From contig JABIFF010000008.1 of assembly GCA_018650845.1 (NCBI GenBank), positions 186,001-250,000 of the forward strand: DNA of 64,000 nucleotides, read 5' to 3'. The notes beneath the pieces are model-generated. The model made no database searches. It had not been told where the DNA came from and saw only the letters and a program-made list of their open reading frames with translations. Both the position numbers and the translations under genes were made by a program. The stretch is from Chloroflexota bacterium (GTDB taxonomy: Bacteria; Chloroflexota; Dehalococcoidia; Lucifugimonadales; Lucifugimonadaceae). Numbering within the stretch: the stretch's first letter is position 1; the number at the start of each line of letters is the position of its first letter. Shown piece by piece: positions 52,047-60,876 of this stretch.

Positions 52047-53285
52047 TTGTTAAAAGTATTTAGATTGGTCAAAGAAGTGAACAACGGGCAGCGATACGAG
52101 CCGCTTACGGTGCCGCGAAGAGTGATTTTGGGACCCGGACCTAGTTCGGCGAACCCACGCGTTCTTCGTGCGATGTCGCTACCAATCATTGGGTATCTCG
52201 ACCCCGCCTTCTTTGAACTGCTCGATGAACTGAGCGGCATGCTTGGTGAAGTGTTCAAAACCAAGCAGCGTGCGTTTGCCGTGGCTGGCGCTGGTTCGGC
52301 TGGTATGGAAGCTGGGCTTGTCAGTTTGGCTGCGCCAGGCGATACCGTGATTATTTGTTCTTACGGCTACTTCTGTGAGCGTCAGATCATCATGGCTGAG
52401 CGCTTGGGATTCAATGTCGTCGCACTCCGAACGGAGGGGGGCAAGTCGATGGATCCTCAGGTTCTAGCCGACGCCTTGAAAGAACATCCTGAGACTCAAC
52501 TCGTAGTTGGTATTCACGCTGAAACCTCGGCTGGAACCATTCAGCCAATCGCTGAATTCGCTCGTCTTGCTCACGAAACTGGCGCATTGTTCATGACCGA
52601 CGTTGTGACTTCACTTGCTGGTTGTGAGCTTGAATTTGACGAATGGGATCTCGATTTCGCTTACTCGGGTTCGCAGAAATGTCTCGCGGCACCCCCGGGT
52701 ATCTCGCCAGTGGCTCTATCGGACAGAGCTCTTGATTACATTCGAAATCGGCCAAAGCCGCCGACTTCTTGGTACCTCGACCTGTCACTGATAGCCGACT
52801 ACTGGGGACCTGACCACGTCGCACATCACACTGCTCCTGTCAGCATGATTTACGGATTGCGTGAAGCTGTTGGAATGGTCTTGAACGAGACGCTGGAGAT
52901 GCGCTGGAAACGTCACGAGGCTAATGCCGACGCTCTTCGGGCCGGTCTTGATGCGTTAAATCTTGAGATGCCAATATCTGAGGAAGAACGACTTGATCAG
53001 TTGACGGTTATCAAGCTTCCCAAGGGTGTTGATGACATTAAGCTTCGAACTCAACTACTTGAAGAATATTCGATCGAAGTTGGTCGTGGTCTAGGAAAAT
53101 TTGCTGGCGAAGTTATTCGAATCGGCTTGATGGGCGAATCGTGCGTTCCTGCGAACGTGTTTGCTTTGCTGAACGCACTTGAAAAGGTTCTGCCAGAGCA
53201 CGGATTCGAAGTTGCTAAGGGTGCAGCAGCAGCGGCTGCAAGTGCGCAGTTGGCTGAGAACCCTTCGCCGTTGTACACGGCTTAG
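52047..53285 (+). CDS. Class V aminotransferase (alanine/serine--glyoxylate aminotransferase-like)
   Basis: PLP enzyme of fold type I, class V. The LGPGPSSANPRVLRAM motif near residue 29 and the PLP lysine in YSGSQKCLAAPPG near residue 208 are diagnostic of the alanine/serine-pyruvate-glyoxylate group; the D in FMTDVVTSLAG near 182 binds PLP. 412 residues from TTG at 52047; the first 12 residues are not family-like and a start at the GTG near 52077 is possible. A C-terminal alanine-rich stretch is present. Glyoxylate or hydroxypyruvate as amino acceptor would match the PAL-like and GlcDEF enzymes in the window. Confidence 0.88.
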   Translation: MLKVFRLVKEVNNGQRYEPLTVPRRVILGPGPSSANPRVLRAMSLPIIGYLDPAFFELLDELSGMLGEVFKTKQRAFAVAGAGSAGMEAGLVSLAAPGDTVIICSYGYFCERQIIMAERLGFNVVALRTEGGKSMDPQVLADALKEHPETQLVVGIHAETSAGTIQPIAEFARLAHETGALFMTDVVTSLAGCELEFDEWDLDFAYSGSQKCLAAPPGISPVALSDRALDYIRNRPKPPTSWYLDLSLIADYWGPDHVAHHTAPVSMIYGLREAVGMVLNETLEMRWKRHEANADALRAGLDALNLEMPISEEERLDQLTVIKLPKGVDDIKLRTQLLEEYSIEVGRGLGKFAGEVIRIGLMGESCVPANVFALLNALEKVLPEHGFEVAKGAAAAAASAQLAENPSPLYTA

Positions 53286-53311
53286 GCGTTCAGGTCGCGC
53301 GTCCTCACCCC

Positions 53312-53350
53312 AGGTCCCTCGGCTCCGATGACTCCGCTCGGGAAATCGAT
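53312..53350 (+). repeat. Dispersed intergenic repeat, copy C
   Basis: Begins AGGTCCCTCGGCTCCGATGA and ends CTCGGGAAATCGAT. It is close in sequence to 5303-5336 and lies between the class V aminotransferase and the convergent glcF. Confidence 0.7.
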
Positions 53351-53400
53351 TAATTCAGATGCCCGTTGGTCGCTAGTGAAGCGTACTGCGGAGTAGTTAT

Positions 53401-54750
53401 CTATTCCAACGCGTAGGCTTCGTCGAGAAGATCAACTACGTAGCGAACTTTAGTTGTTCGCTCAGTGGAACCTTCTTCAGCAATTTGCGTCAGGGCGAAA
53501 TCGAGCTGCATGGCGCAGCCGGGATTACCAGTTGCGACAACGTCGGCTCCAGTGGCTACGACGTTACGAGCTTTGCGCTTTCCAAGCTGAGCCGACATCT
53601 CACGTTGTGTAAGGGAGTAGGTTCCTGCCGATCCACAACATAGAGCCGCTTCCCCGAGATCAACTAGTTTCAGACCGGGGATGGCGTTCAGGATGGCACG
53701 CGGCGCATCGGTGATTCGCTGAACGTTAGCTAAGTGGCACGGGTCTTGGTAGGTGACGGTCACGTCTAGCGACTTGGTTGGTGCCTCGAATTCATATTCG
53801 ACCAGTAGCTCGTGAATATCTTTTGTTAGTTCGGCGACTTGCTCTGCTTTCGCAGCATATTCAGTTTCGTTGGCAAGTAGTTCGCCATAATCCTTCATCG
53901 CAGCACCACAGCCTGCGGATGCCGAGACGATTGCATCAGGGCTTGCAGACAAGAACGAATCGATGTTCTTCTTTGCCATCTCAATTGCGGAGTCTGGTTC
54001 GCCCGAGTGTGTGTTGAGAGCACCACAGCAGCCCTGACCGCCTGTTAGGTGCACTTCGATACCGTTCCGGGTTAGCACTCGCACTGTGGCTTCGAGAGAT
54101 TCAGCATGGGTTAGTGCCATCACGCACCCTGCGAGCATGGCCACTTTGGCTTTGCGAACGCCCTGTGCTGGATGAACTTGGCCTTTTGCAACAAAGAATT
54201 TTTTAGAAAGCTCTGGCAAATAGTCGTCGGCAAGTTCGGCATCGCCGGGCATTAGTTTGAGCAGTCCGGTGCCACGTGCAATCGTGCGCATTCCGGATTT
54301 CTTGTAGAACTTCATAGCGTTTCCGGCCATTCGCAGCTTCAAAGGCGATGGCAAGAGGGTTTTGTACCCGACAGACCGAGCCGTGCGTTCTGTGAACGAA
54401 CGCTTGGTGTGCTGTTCTACTTGCGCTCGGGTTGCTTCCATCAGCTTGCCGTACTCAACACCGGAAGGGCAGGCGAGCTCGCAAGCTCGGCACTGAAGAC
54501 ACAAATCCCAGTGTCCAACGACCGATGGACTCATGTCGAGTCGACCTTCGTTGACGGCCTTCATCAGGGCGATTCGACCCCGAGGGGATTCAGATTCGAG
54601 ACCGGTTTCGAGGTATGTCGGGCATGCCTGCAAACAAAATCCACAATGCACACATTTGTACAGATCGGAATCTTGTGGGGCGTGCGGGCCTGAGAACCCC
54701 GGAAATGTTCCGGCGGGTCCGACTGACTCTCTTGGCTGATCGGTCGACAT
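53401..54750 (-). CDS. glcF: Glycolate oxidase iron-sulfur subunit
   Basis: Electron-transfer subunit of the membrane-associated glycolate oxidase GlcDEF. Two 4Fe-4S motifs at the N-terminus, CVHCGFCLQACPTY near residue 33 and CLQCRACELACPSG near 87, are followed by two CCG-type modules (CCGALNTHSGE near 242 and ALCCGSAGTYSL near 372). 449 residues, ATG. It starts 8 bp after GlcE and is the last gene of a long minus-strand run. Confidence 0.92.
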   Translation of the reverse strand: MSTDQPRESVGPAGTFPGFSGPHAPQDSDLYKCVHCGFCLQACPTYLETGLESESPRGRIALMKAVNEGRLDMSPSVVGHWDLCLQCRACELACPSGVEYGKLMEATRAQVEQHTKRSFTERTARSVGYKTLLPSPLKLRMAGNAMKFYKKSGMRTIARGTGLLKLMPGDAELADDYLPELSKKFFVAKGQVHPAQGVRKAKVAMLAGCVMALTHAESLEATVRVLTRNGIEVHLTGGQGCCGALNTHSGEPDSAIEMAKKNIDSFLSASPDAIVSASAGCGAAMKDYGELLANETEYAAKAEQVAELTKDIHELLVEYEFEAPTKSLDVTVTYQDPCHLANVQRITDAPRAILNAIPGLKLVDLGEAALCCGSAGTYSLTQREMSAQLGKRKARNVVATGADVVATGNPGCAMQLDFALTQIAEEGSTERTTKVRYVVDLLDEAYALE

Positions 54751-54758
54751 CGAGTGGT

Positions 54759-56009
54759 TTATATCTTTCCGGCGAATCGCCCGGGGTTGAGAGTGTTAGA
54801 TGGGTCGTATTGACTCTTAATACGTTTCATTAGAGCTATAGAGCTTCCAACGTCGCTGAATACATCTACGGATTGCTTCACGTTCAAGGCACATTTTTCG
54901 ATTACGTACGATGCAGGGTGCTTTTCGATTTCGGCGAGGATTGAGTTCGTTGTATTGGGTTGATGTGATTCGTCTGAACTGGATACGAGCACTGTCAGTG
55001 CTCCGAATCCAAGATCACAAATAGTCGAAACATTGTTCTGCTTTGAACTTGAACGAATTGAATGGGCAGCGTTCATCGTCGCGACGGGAAGTGATGTCAT
55101 TCTGACTGATAGGTCAGCGTTGGTTTCTGCATCGTCCAAAGCTGACCACGCTGCACTTGCAGCGACATCGCTAAGCACTGCGTAACCAGTCGCTGAGTTC
55201 GACCCTGCAGCACCGACGACTTCGTTGACCTGTCGTTCGATAGAGCGGATACCACCGCCTAGCCGAACGAGAAGCGCCCATGATTCATCAGTAGACGCGG
55301 ATTCTCCTGCGGCTTCGACCGTTTTGTTCGCCAGAGGACCAGAAATTAGTGAAGTGGCTTCTGGCATGAACAGTCCGTTCACGAAACTCATTCCGACGTC
55401 CTGCGCAGTTTCCCGACTGTCGAACCAAACGATGATCGTCTGCTGCTCAGGTGGAAGTGGTAATAATTTGAACGCAGCCTGCGAAACGATTCCCAGAGTG
55501 CCGAATGCTCCGGTGTTTAGGCGGTGCATTTCGTAGCCTTGGACGTTTTTTACTACTCGTCCGCCGCTTTTGGTCACTGTTCCGTCGGCAAGTACGATCT
55601 GCATTCCGATCACCCAGTCACGTATTCCGCCTGTCGAAGACTGGCGATGACCGGGCGCGTTGGAGGCTACCGAGCCACCTACAGTCGCCTGAGCGGGGTT
55701 GCGAACCTCGAAAGGGAGTCGTTGTCCTTCTTTGGCAAGAAGATCGTTCAGAGTGCCAATCGTTACACCGGCGTTTGCGACAACCGTCATGTCGCCGGGC
55801 TCATGCTCGATTTCGCCTTTGAACATCGAGAGGTCGAGAGCGGTGTCGTAGCTCGTTGGAATGTTTCCAACTCCGATACGAGTTCCGCCGCCCCACGGGA
55901 TCGCAGAGTGACCGGCTTTGGTTACTGCAGCCAGTATTTCTGAAACCTGCTCAAGATTTTCAGGTCGTTCGATTGTTGAGGGCGTTAAACCGTCTAGCGA
56001 GTGGCTCAA
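54759..56009 (-). CDS. glcE: Glycolate oxidase FAD-binding subunit
   Basis: FAD-linked subunit GlcE. FAD-binding_4 fold with the AIPWGGGTRIGVG segment near residue 36 and the GGSVASNAPGHRQSSTGGIRDWVIG block near 111; a C-terminal region of about 180 residues is shorter than in GlcD. 416 residues, ATG. It sits between an aldo-keto reductase gene and glcF with gaps of 15 and 8 bp. GlcE normally follows GlcD directly, but here GlcD is three genes upstream. Confidence 0.9.
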   Translation of the reverse strand: MSHSLDGLTPSTIERPENLEQVSEILAAVTKAGHSAIPWGGGTRIGVGNIPTSYDTALDLSMFKGEIEHEPGDMTVVANAGVTIGTLNDLLAKEGQRLPFEVRNPAQATVGGSVASNAPGHRQSSTGGIRDWVIGMQIVLADGTVTKSGGRVVKNVQGYEMHRLNTGAFGTLGIVSQAAFKLLPLPPEQQTIIVWFDSRETAQDVGMSFVNGLFMPEATSLISGPLANKTVEAAGESASTDESWALLVRLGGGIRSIERQVNEVVGAAGSNSATGYAVLSDVAASAAWSALDDAETNADLSVRMTSLPVATMNAAHSIRSSSKQNNVSTICDLGFGALTVLVSSSDESHQPNTTNSILAEIEKHPASYVIEKCALNVKQSVDVFSDVGSSIALMKRIKSQYDPSNTLNPGRFAGKI

Positions 56010-56024
56010 TTTAGTTTTCTGAAC

Positions 56025-57047
56025 CTATGCCTTCGCCGTTGCAGGGCGGCGTGGCGTTGAGTGCATCTGTGGCTTCCACGGTGCGGTGTCCCAGAGGTGA
56101 TCGCCGATAGCTGTTGCTTCGTTAATCGCTTCGTTTGGAACTTCCTCTTCCCACGCAACGAGATTTTGCTGCAGTTGCTCGAGAGTTCGTGCACCAACGA
56201 TGCATGCTGAAACCACAGGGTTTGATCGAACCCACTTGAGAGCGAGCGCCATTGGAGAAACGCCGTACTTCTCGGTTACCGCCATGAATTGCTCCATAGC
56301 GTTGAAGGTTGGCTCGTTCCAGTAGGTGGTCTTGTAGAAATTGGCAGCACGGAAGTCGTCGGAATAGCGACCACCGGCAGGCATTTCAGCTTTGAAATTA
56401 CGATGCTTTCCGAGAAGGAATCCACCTGCCTGTGGCGAGTAGACCATCACGCCTACGCCTTGATCTTTACAAACAGGGAAGAGTTCTCGTTCTGCCTCTC
56501 GATAGAGCAGGTTGTATCGAGGCTGCACAGAGTTAAACTTGCTGAAACCGTTCTTGTCTTGCGCCCAAAGAGCTTCGACAAGCTGTGGTCCTGAGAAGTT
56601 CGACACGCCAATGTAGCGTGCCTTTCCGGCTCGAACTACGTCGTTGTAGGCCTCGACGGTTTCTTCGATCGGAGTAGTTAGATCGGGAGCGTGAATCTGG
56701 TAGAGGTCGACGTAGTCGGTGCCAAGACGCTTCAAAGAATCGTCTATCGCCTTCATCACGTATTTTTTGTTCACACCGACGTCGTTGGGGTTTGGTCCGA
56801 CCTGGCTTCTGCCTTTAGTAGCAAGAACAACTTCAGACCGACGAGTCTTGATGAATCGCCCGACGTTTTCTTCGGAAAGTCCATCACAGTAAGAGTTAGC
56901 GGTGTCGATGAAGTTCACGCCGCCTTCGAATGCCGCAGACATTATTCGAAGCGAGTCTTCTGCATTCGTTTGGCCGCCAAAATTGTCGGAGCCGATGCAA
57001 TATTCAGAGACTTTTAATCCGGTATTTCCTAGTCGTACATAATCCAT
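56025..57047 (-). CDS. Aldo/keto reductase (first of two)
   Basis: NADPH-dependent (alpha/beta)8 reductase, 340 residues, of the AKR type common in sugar catabolism. Tetrad: D and Y in FIDTANSYCDG, K in LATKGRS near 75, H in DLYQIHAPD near 118. Starts MDYVRLGNTGLKVSEYC, with AAGGGA ahead of the ATG overlapping the stop of the next upstream gene. Closely resembles the second AKR gene beside it in the first 80 residues, so they are paralogues. Substrate unknown. Confidence 0.9.
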   Translation of the reverse strand: MDYVRLGNTGLKVSEYCIGSDNFGGQTNAEDSLRIMSAAFEGGVNFIDTANSYCDGLSEENVGRFIKTRRSEVVLATKGRSQVGPNPNDVGVNKKYVMKAIDDSLKRLGTDYVDLYQIHAPDLTTPIEETVEAYNDVVRAGKARYIGVSNFSGPQLVEALWAQDKNGFSKFNSVQPRYNLLYREAERELFPVCKDQGVGVMVYSPQAGGFLLGKHRNFKAEMPAGGRYSDDFRAANFYKTTYWNEPTFNAMEQFMAVTEKYGVSPMALALKWVRSNPVVSACIVGARTLEQLQQNLVAWEEEVPNEAINEATAIGDHLWDTAPWKPQMHSTPRRPATAKA

Positions 57048-57059
57048 GTGATCAGTCCC

Positions 57060-58112
57060 TTATTTCGCTGTAGACGAGCTAGGTAGAGTGCCGAAGGCTT
57101 GTCCTGAGTTTGGCGGGTATGCCATAGGAGCTTGCTGCTCGAATTCATCTGCGACTGCACGTACTTCAGCCATCACTTCTGGTGGAGCTGATTCTGACCA
57201 TGCTTCGAGTACGCCCTTGATGTGTTCGACTTTGCGTGCGCCGAAAATTGGGGCGGTTACACCGGGGAATTCAGATACCCACTGCAGAGCGAGTCGAATA
57301 GCTGGTTGACCGTGCTTTTCGGCGATGGCAGTGAATTTCTCGACTGCAGTGAATGTAGCGTCGTTGAAGTAGCGGGCTTTTAGACCGCCACCCTTTGAAT
57401 CGTCACGCATATCGAACTTGGATCCGGCGACTGCCTTGCCTGCTGACCCGTGCTGACCTGTGAGCATTCCACTCGCAAGAGGTGAGTAGGGGATCACGGC
57501 TACATCGTGATCGGCTGCGAAAGGAACCATCTCTCGTCCGAGTCCCGGCTGAAGAATGTTGAATACGCTTTGGATTGCTTCAAATCGGTAGAGATTTCGA
57601 ACGTCGGAGGTCCAAAGGCTCTTAGCTAGTACCCAGGTTGGGAAGTTCGAAGCACCGGCGTAGACGATCTTTCCTTGATGAATGAGATCGTCGACTGCTC
57701 GTAGAGTCTCTTCGACTGGAGTGTCTTCATCCCATGAGTGGCAGTAGAGCAGATCGATTCTGTCGGTTCGAAGGCGGCGAAGGGATTCTTCAACGGCTCG
57801 AACGATGTGATAGCGAGACGCACCCGCATCGTTCACACCTGGTCCAACTGCCGAACGGTACTTGGTAGCTAGTACAACGCTATCTCGACGACCGGAATCG
57901 TGGAGGTAGTTGCCGATCATCGATTCCGAACGGCCTTCGTTGTACGAGTCTGACGTATCGACGAAGTTGATTCCACCATCGAGTGCGGTGCCAAGAATTT
58001 CGTGAGCGGTTGGCTCGTCACATCCATACTGGTTGCCGTAGTTATCGGTTCCCAAGCAGATGTTCGAGACTTTCATCCCGGTACGACCCAGCTTTACATA
58101 TTCGATAGGAAT
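57060..58112 (-). CDS. Aldo/keto reductase (second of two), apparent AUU start
   Basis: AKR with D and Y in FVDTSDSYNEG, K in LATKYRS and H in LLYCHSWDED. The first ATG (58074-58076) would remove the initial beta hairpin (EYVKLGRTGMKVS), which is clearly encoded upstream and matches the paralogue. Upstream codons back to the in-frame TAA (58143-58145) include no ATG, GTG or TTG; ATT at 58110-58112 follows GGGAG by 7 bases. Starting there gives 350 residues beginning IPIEYVKLGRTG. CTG at 58089-58091 is the only other non-ATG choice. It follows a Gfo/Idh/MocA gene by 35 bp. Confidence 0.85.
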   Translation of the reverse strand: MPIEYVKLGRTGMKVSNICLGTDNYGNQYGCDEPTAHEILGTALDGGINFVDTSDSYNEGRSESMIGNYLHDSGRRDSVVLATKYRSAVGPGVNDAGASRYHIVRAVEESLRRLRTDRIDLLYCHSWDEDTPVEETLRAVDDLIHQGKIVYAGASNFPTWVLAKSLWTSDVRNLYRFEAIQSVFNILQPGLGREMVPFAADHDVAVIPYSPLASGMLTGQHGSAGKAVAGSKFDMRDDSKGGGLKARYFNDATFTAVEKFTAIAEKHGQPAIRLALQWVSEFPGVTAPIFGARKVEHIKGVLEAWSESAPPEVMAEVRAVADEFEQQAPMAYPPNSGQAFGTLPSSSTAK

Positions 58113-58147
58113 TTTCTGACTCCCTGTACTACAGATTGGCGTTTAGG

Positions 58148-59203
58148 TTAGCTGTTGTTGAGATCAATCCAGCGAGATTCTTTGACTGACTGGTATGCAG
58201 CATCAACGATTTCTGCTGCTTTCATTCCGTCGTAGAAACTGGTTTCAACGAGCGACTGGTCGCCAGCAATGATGGCATCGGCGAACAGTTGGTATGGCTG
58301 TGGATATATGGCTCCCGGATCGAGCTGACCGACTGGACCATTGGGGCCGGTCACACCCTGCATGCCGAATCGTCCGTCGGTAGTGATACGTCCCTTTTCG
58401 CCGGAGATTTCTACTCGAGGCGAAGTTTTGCCATCTGGATCGGTTCCACGGGAAGCGAATGAGGTGTGAACCACTGCCATCCCGCCGTTCTCCCATTCAC
58501 AGAGGAGTCCGGATACGTCTGGCACATCAACATCAATACCTTCTGGGTTGTCGGCAGTAGGGCGATGTGGACTTGTGGTGTCGAACGAAGCGACGACACG
58601 TTTCACTTCACCGTTGATGAATCGAAGCATGTCGAATGCGTGGATCAGTTCGTAAACCGAACCGCCACCGTACTCAGATTGGAATCGCCAGCTGAGAGTT
58701 TCGGGTCGGGCGTCGTACTGGTGCGACATGCCCCACCAGATATTTGCGTGATAGATACGACCCACGAAATCGTCGTTAATGTAACGTTTGATTCGTCCAA
58801 CCATCGTGTTTCCGCGCTGGTTGAAGTTAGTCGAGTGAATGACTCCTGCTGCTTCTGCGGCATCGAGCATCTCTTTGCAATCTGCGGCAGTTAGGGCGAG
58901 TGGCTTGTCGCAAAGAACGTGCTTACCGGCTGCAATTGCTGCTAGGGCAAGTTCTTTGTGGGATCCGGTGGGAGTGATGATGTCGACAGCATCTAGGCCG
59001 TCCATCTTCAGCATTTCATCGACATCGGTGAAGCCGTTCGGGATGTCCCATTTTTCTTGGAACTCAGCGAGGGCTTCGGGATTGCGTCTCATAGCTGCAA
59101 CAACTTCGACGTTGTCGAGTTTTGAGAAGTGATCCATGTGCGTGTTGGCGAATCCGCCTACACCGATTATTCCGATACGAACTTTGCCTGATGCTGAGGG
59201 CAC
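58148..59203 (-). CDS. Gfo/Idh/MocA-family oxidoreductase
   Basis: NAD(P)-dependent sugar/inositol-type dehydrogenase, 351 residues. Rossmann start GIIGVGGFANTHMDHF near residue 12, the cofactor-binding EKx/CDKPLALTAADC segment (CDKP near 98) with the catalytic Lys, and the C-terminal beta-sheet domain with GGGSVYELIHAFD near 185. GTG start with GGAT six bases upstream. Part of the minus-strand cluster with glcD upstream and two AKR genes downstream. Could act on a scyllo/myo-inositol, hexose or sugar-acid substrate. Confidence 0.9.
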   Translation of the reverse strand: MPSASGKVRIGIIGVGGFANTHMDHFSKLDNVEVVAAMRRNPEALAEFQEKWDIPNGFTDVDEMLKMDGLDAVDIITPTGSHKELALAAIAAGKHVLCDKPLALTAADCKEMLDAAEAAGVIHSTNFNQRGNTMVGRIKRYINDDFVGRIYHANIWWGMSHQYDARPETLSWRFQSEYGGGSVYELIHAFDMLRFINGEVKRVVASFDTTSPHRPTADNPEGIDVDVPDVSGLLCEWENGGMAVVHTSFASRGTDPDGKTSPRVEISGEKGRITTDGRFGMQGVTGPNGPVGQLDPGAIYPQPYQLFADAIIAGDQSLVETSFYDGMKAAEIVDAAYQSVKESRWIDLNNS

Positions 59204-59335
59204 TTTTGATCCTAACTACACGACTGTCGGGAACGCAAATAACGCGCTCTGGCGCGACGCTCCGAGTAAGGTCCTGTCATAGAGGCTGATAGTTTAGCGA
59301 ATAAGCAGGTCTGTGATTGATTTATGAGACCGGAT

Positions 59336-60838
59336 TTATTGCCAGTCTTGAGTTCCGGTCGGGCGGAATGACTCGGCGGTTATTCCGTAGGCTTCGCCAT
59401 GAATGGCTCCACCAGGGAAGACCTTACCGGGATTGAATCGTTCGCCGAGAGAAGGAACGTCGATAGGGGCATCCTCAGGAGATTCGCCAATGAACGCCGT
59501 TCTCAGTCTTGCCATAGCTTCGAGATCGTCTTCATTGAACACAAGTGGCATGTATGCCTGTTTCTCGATCCCGATGCCGTGCTCGCCAGATAACGCTCCG
59601 CCTGCTGCAACACATGCTTCGAGGATTTTTGCACCAGCCAGAATTGCCTGTTTCACTTCTGCAGGATTCCGCTCGTTGAACAAGATTGCTGGGTGAATGT
59701 TGCCATCACCAGCGTGAAATACGTTTGCGACTGTTACATCGAGTTCAGCGGCGATTTGATCGACCTGCTGCAAAACTTCTCGGAGTTTAGTTCGAGGTAC
59801 TACACCATCGACGAGATAGTAAGTCGGGGCGATGGTTCCGTACGCTCCGATTGCGCCTTTTCTGGTTTGCCATAGCTTGTCGCGAGTTGCTTCATCGTCG
59901 GCCTCACGGATCTCCATAGCGCCGTTTCGATTGCAAATATCGAGAACCGTTTCAGTTTGTTCTTCGACCGATTCTTTTAGTCCATCGACTTCCACGATAA
60001 GCACGGCTTGTGCTTCGGCCGGGTAGCCAGGGTGATAGAACGGCTCCACCGCATCGATAGTGTTTCGATCCATCATTTCGAGCGCAGATGGCACCATTCC
60101 GGCAGCGATAATCTCTGAAACGGTATCTGAGGCGGCGTCCATAGTGGTGAACGCTGCCAACATGCTGTGAATCGTCTCCGGCTTCGGCAGAAGGCGCACG
60201 GCGATCTTAGTGACGATGCCGAGAGTGCCTTCGGAACCTACAAATGCACCTCGTAGGTCGTAACCAGATGCTTCGCGCTGGGTTCCGCCGAACCATGTCA
60301 GCGAGCCGTCTGCAAGAACAACCTCTAGTCCAAGAACGTGGTTAGTCGTAACACCGAGTGCTAGACAGTGAGGGCCACCAGCATTTTCTCCGATGTTTCC
60401 GCCGATCGTGCAGGTTTTTTGGCTTGCGGGATCGGGAGCGTAGAAAAGTCCGAGATGGCTGACTTTTTGAGATAGGTGGAGATTGATCATTCCCGGTTCG
60501 ACAACCGCTACTCGGTTAACTGCATCAACTTCGATGAGTGCTGTGAGTCGAGTGAGGGCGATTACAACAGAATTTCGTAGAGGGACAGCACCGCCCGAGA
60601 GGCTAGTTCCGGCTCCACGAGCGACGATGTACGCCCCGTGCTTGTTCGCAATTTTTACAATTTGCGAAACTTCTTCGGCTGTTGACGGAAGCACGACAGC
60701 TTGAGGCGGCGCTTTGTCGATCGAACCATCGTATTCGTAGACCAGTAAGTCTTCTGGCTTCCAGACCACATACTGGTCGCCAACGATGTTTGAGAGCTCG
60801 GAAATTAGCGAGGAACTAACGGTAGTTTTAGGAGACAT
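59336..60838 (-). CDS. glcD: Glycolate oxidase FAD subunit GlcD (FAD-linked oxidase)
   Basis: Catalytic flavin subunit oxidising glycolate or D-lactate-type 2-hydroxy acids. PP-loop ARGAGTSLSGGAVP near 75, FAD-contact block IGGNIGENAGGPHCLALG near 148, and the C-terminal oxidase domain with FHAGDGNIHP near 365 and SGEHGIGIEKQAYM near 410. 500 residues, ATG, weak ribosome site. Separated by 132 bp from the Gfo/Idh/MocA gene that follows, and by three genes (about 3.2 kb) from its partners GlcE and GlcF, an unusual order. A D-lactate or other 2-hydroxyacid dehydrogenase role is possible. Confidence 0.9.
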   Translation of the reverse strand: MSPKTTVSSSLISELSNIVGDQYVVWKPEDLLVYEYDGSIDKAPPQAVVLPSTAEEVSQIVKIANKHGAYIVARGAGTSLSGGAVPLRNSVVIALTRLTALIEVDAVNRVAVVEPGMINLHLSQKVSHLGLFYAPDPASQKTCTIGGNIGENAGGPHCLALGVTTNHVLGLEVVLADGSLTWFGGTQREASGYDLRGAFVGSEGTLGIVTKIAVRLLPKPETIHSMLAAFTTMDAASDTVSEIIAAGMVPSALEMMDRNTIDAVEPFYHPGYPAEAQAVLIVEVDGLKESVEEQTETVLDICNRNGAMEIREADDEATRDKLWQTRKGAIGAYGTIAPTYYLVDGVVPRTKLREVLQQVDQIAAELDVTVANVFHAGDGNIHPAILFNERNPAEVKQAILAGAKILEACVAAGGALSGEHGIGIEKQAYMPLVFNEDDLEAMARLRTAFIGESPEDAPIDVPSLGERFNPGKVFPGGAIHGEAYGITAESFRPTGTQDWQ

Positions 60839-60876
60839 TGAGTAATTGTTGCACGGGCTTGGTTAGTTACCAAGCC

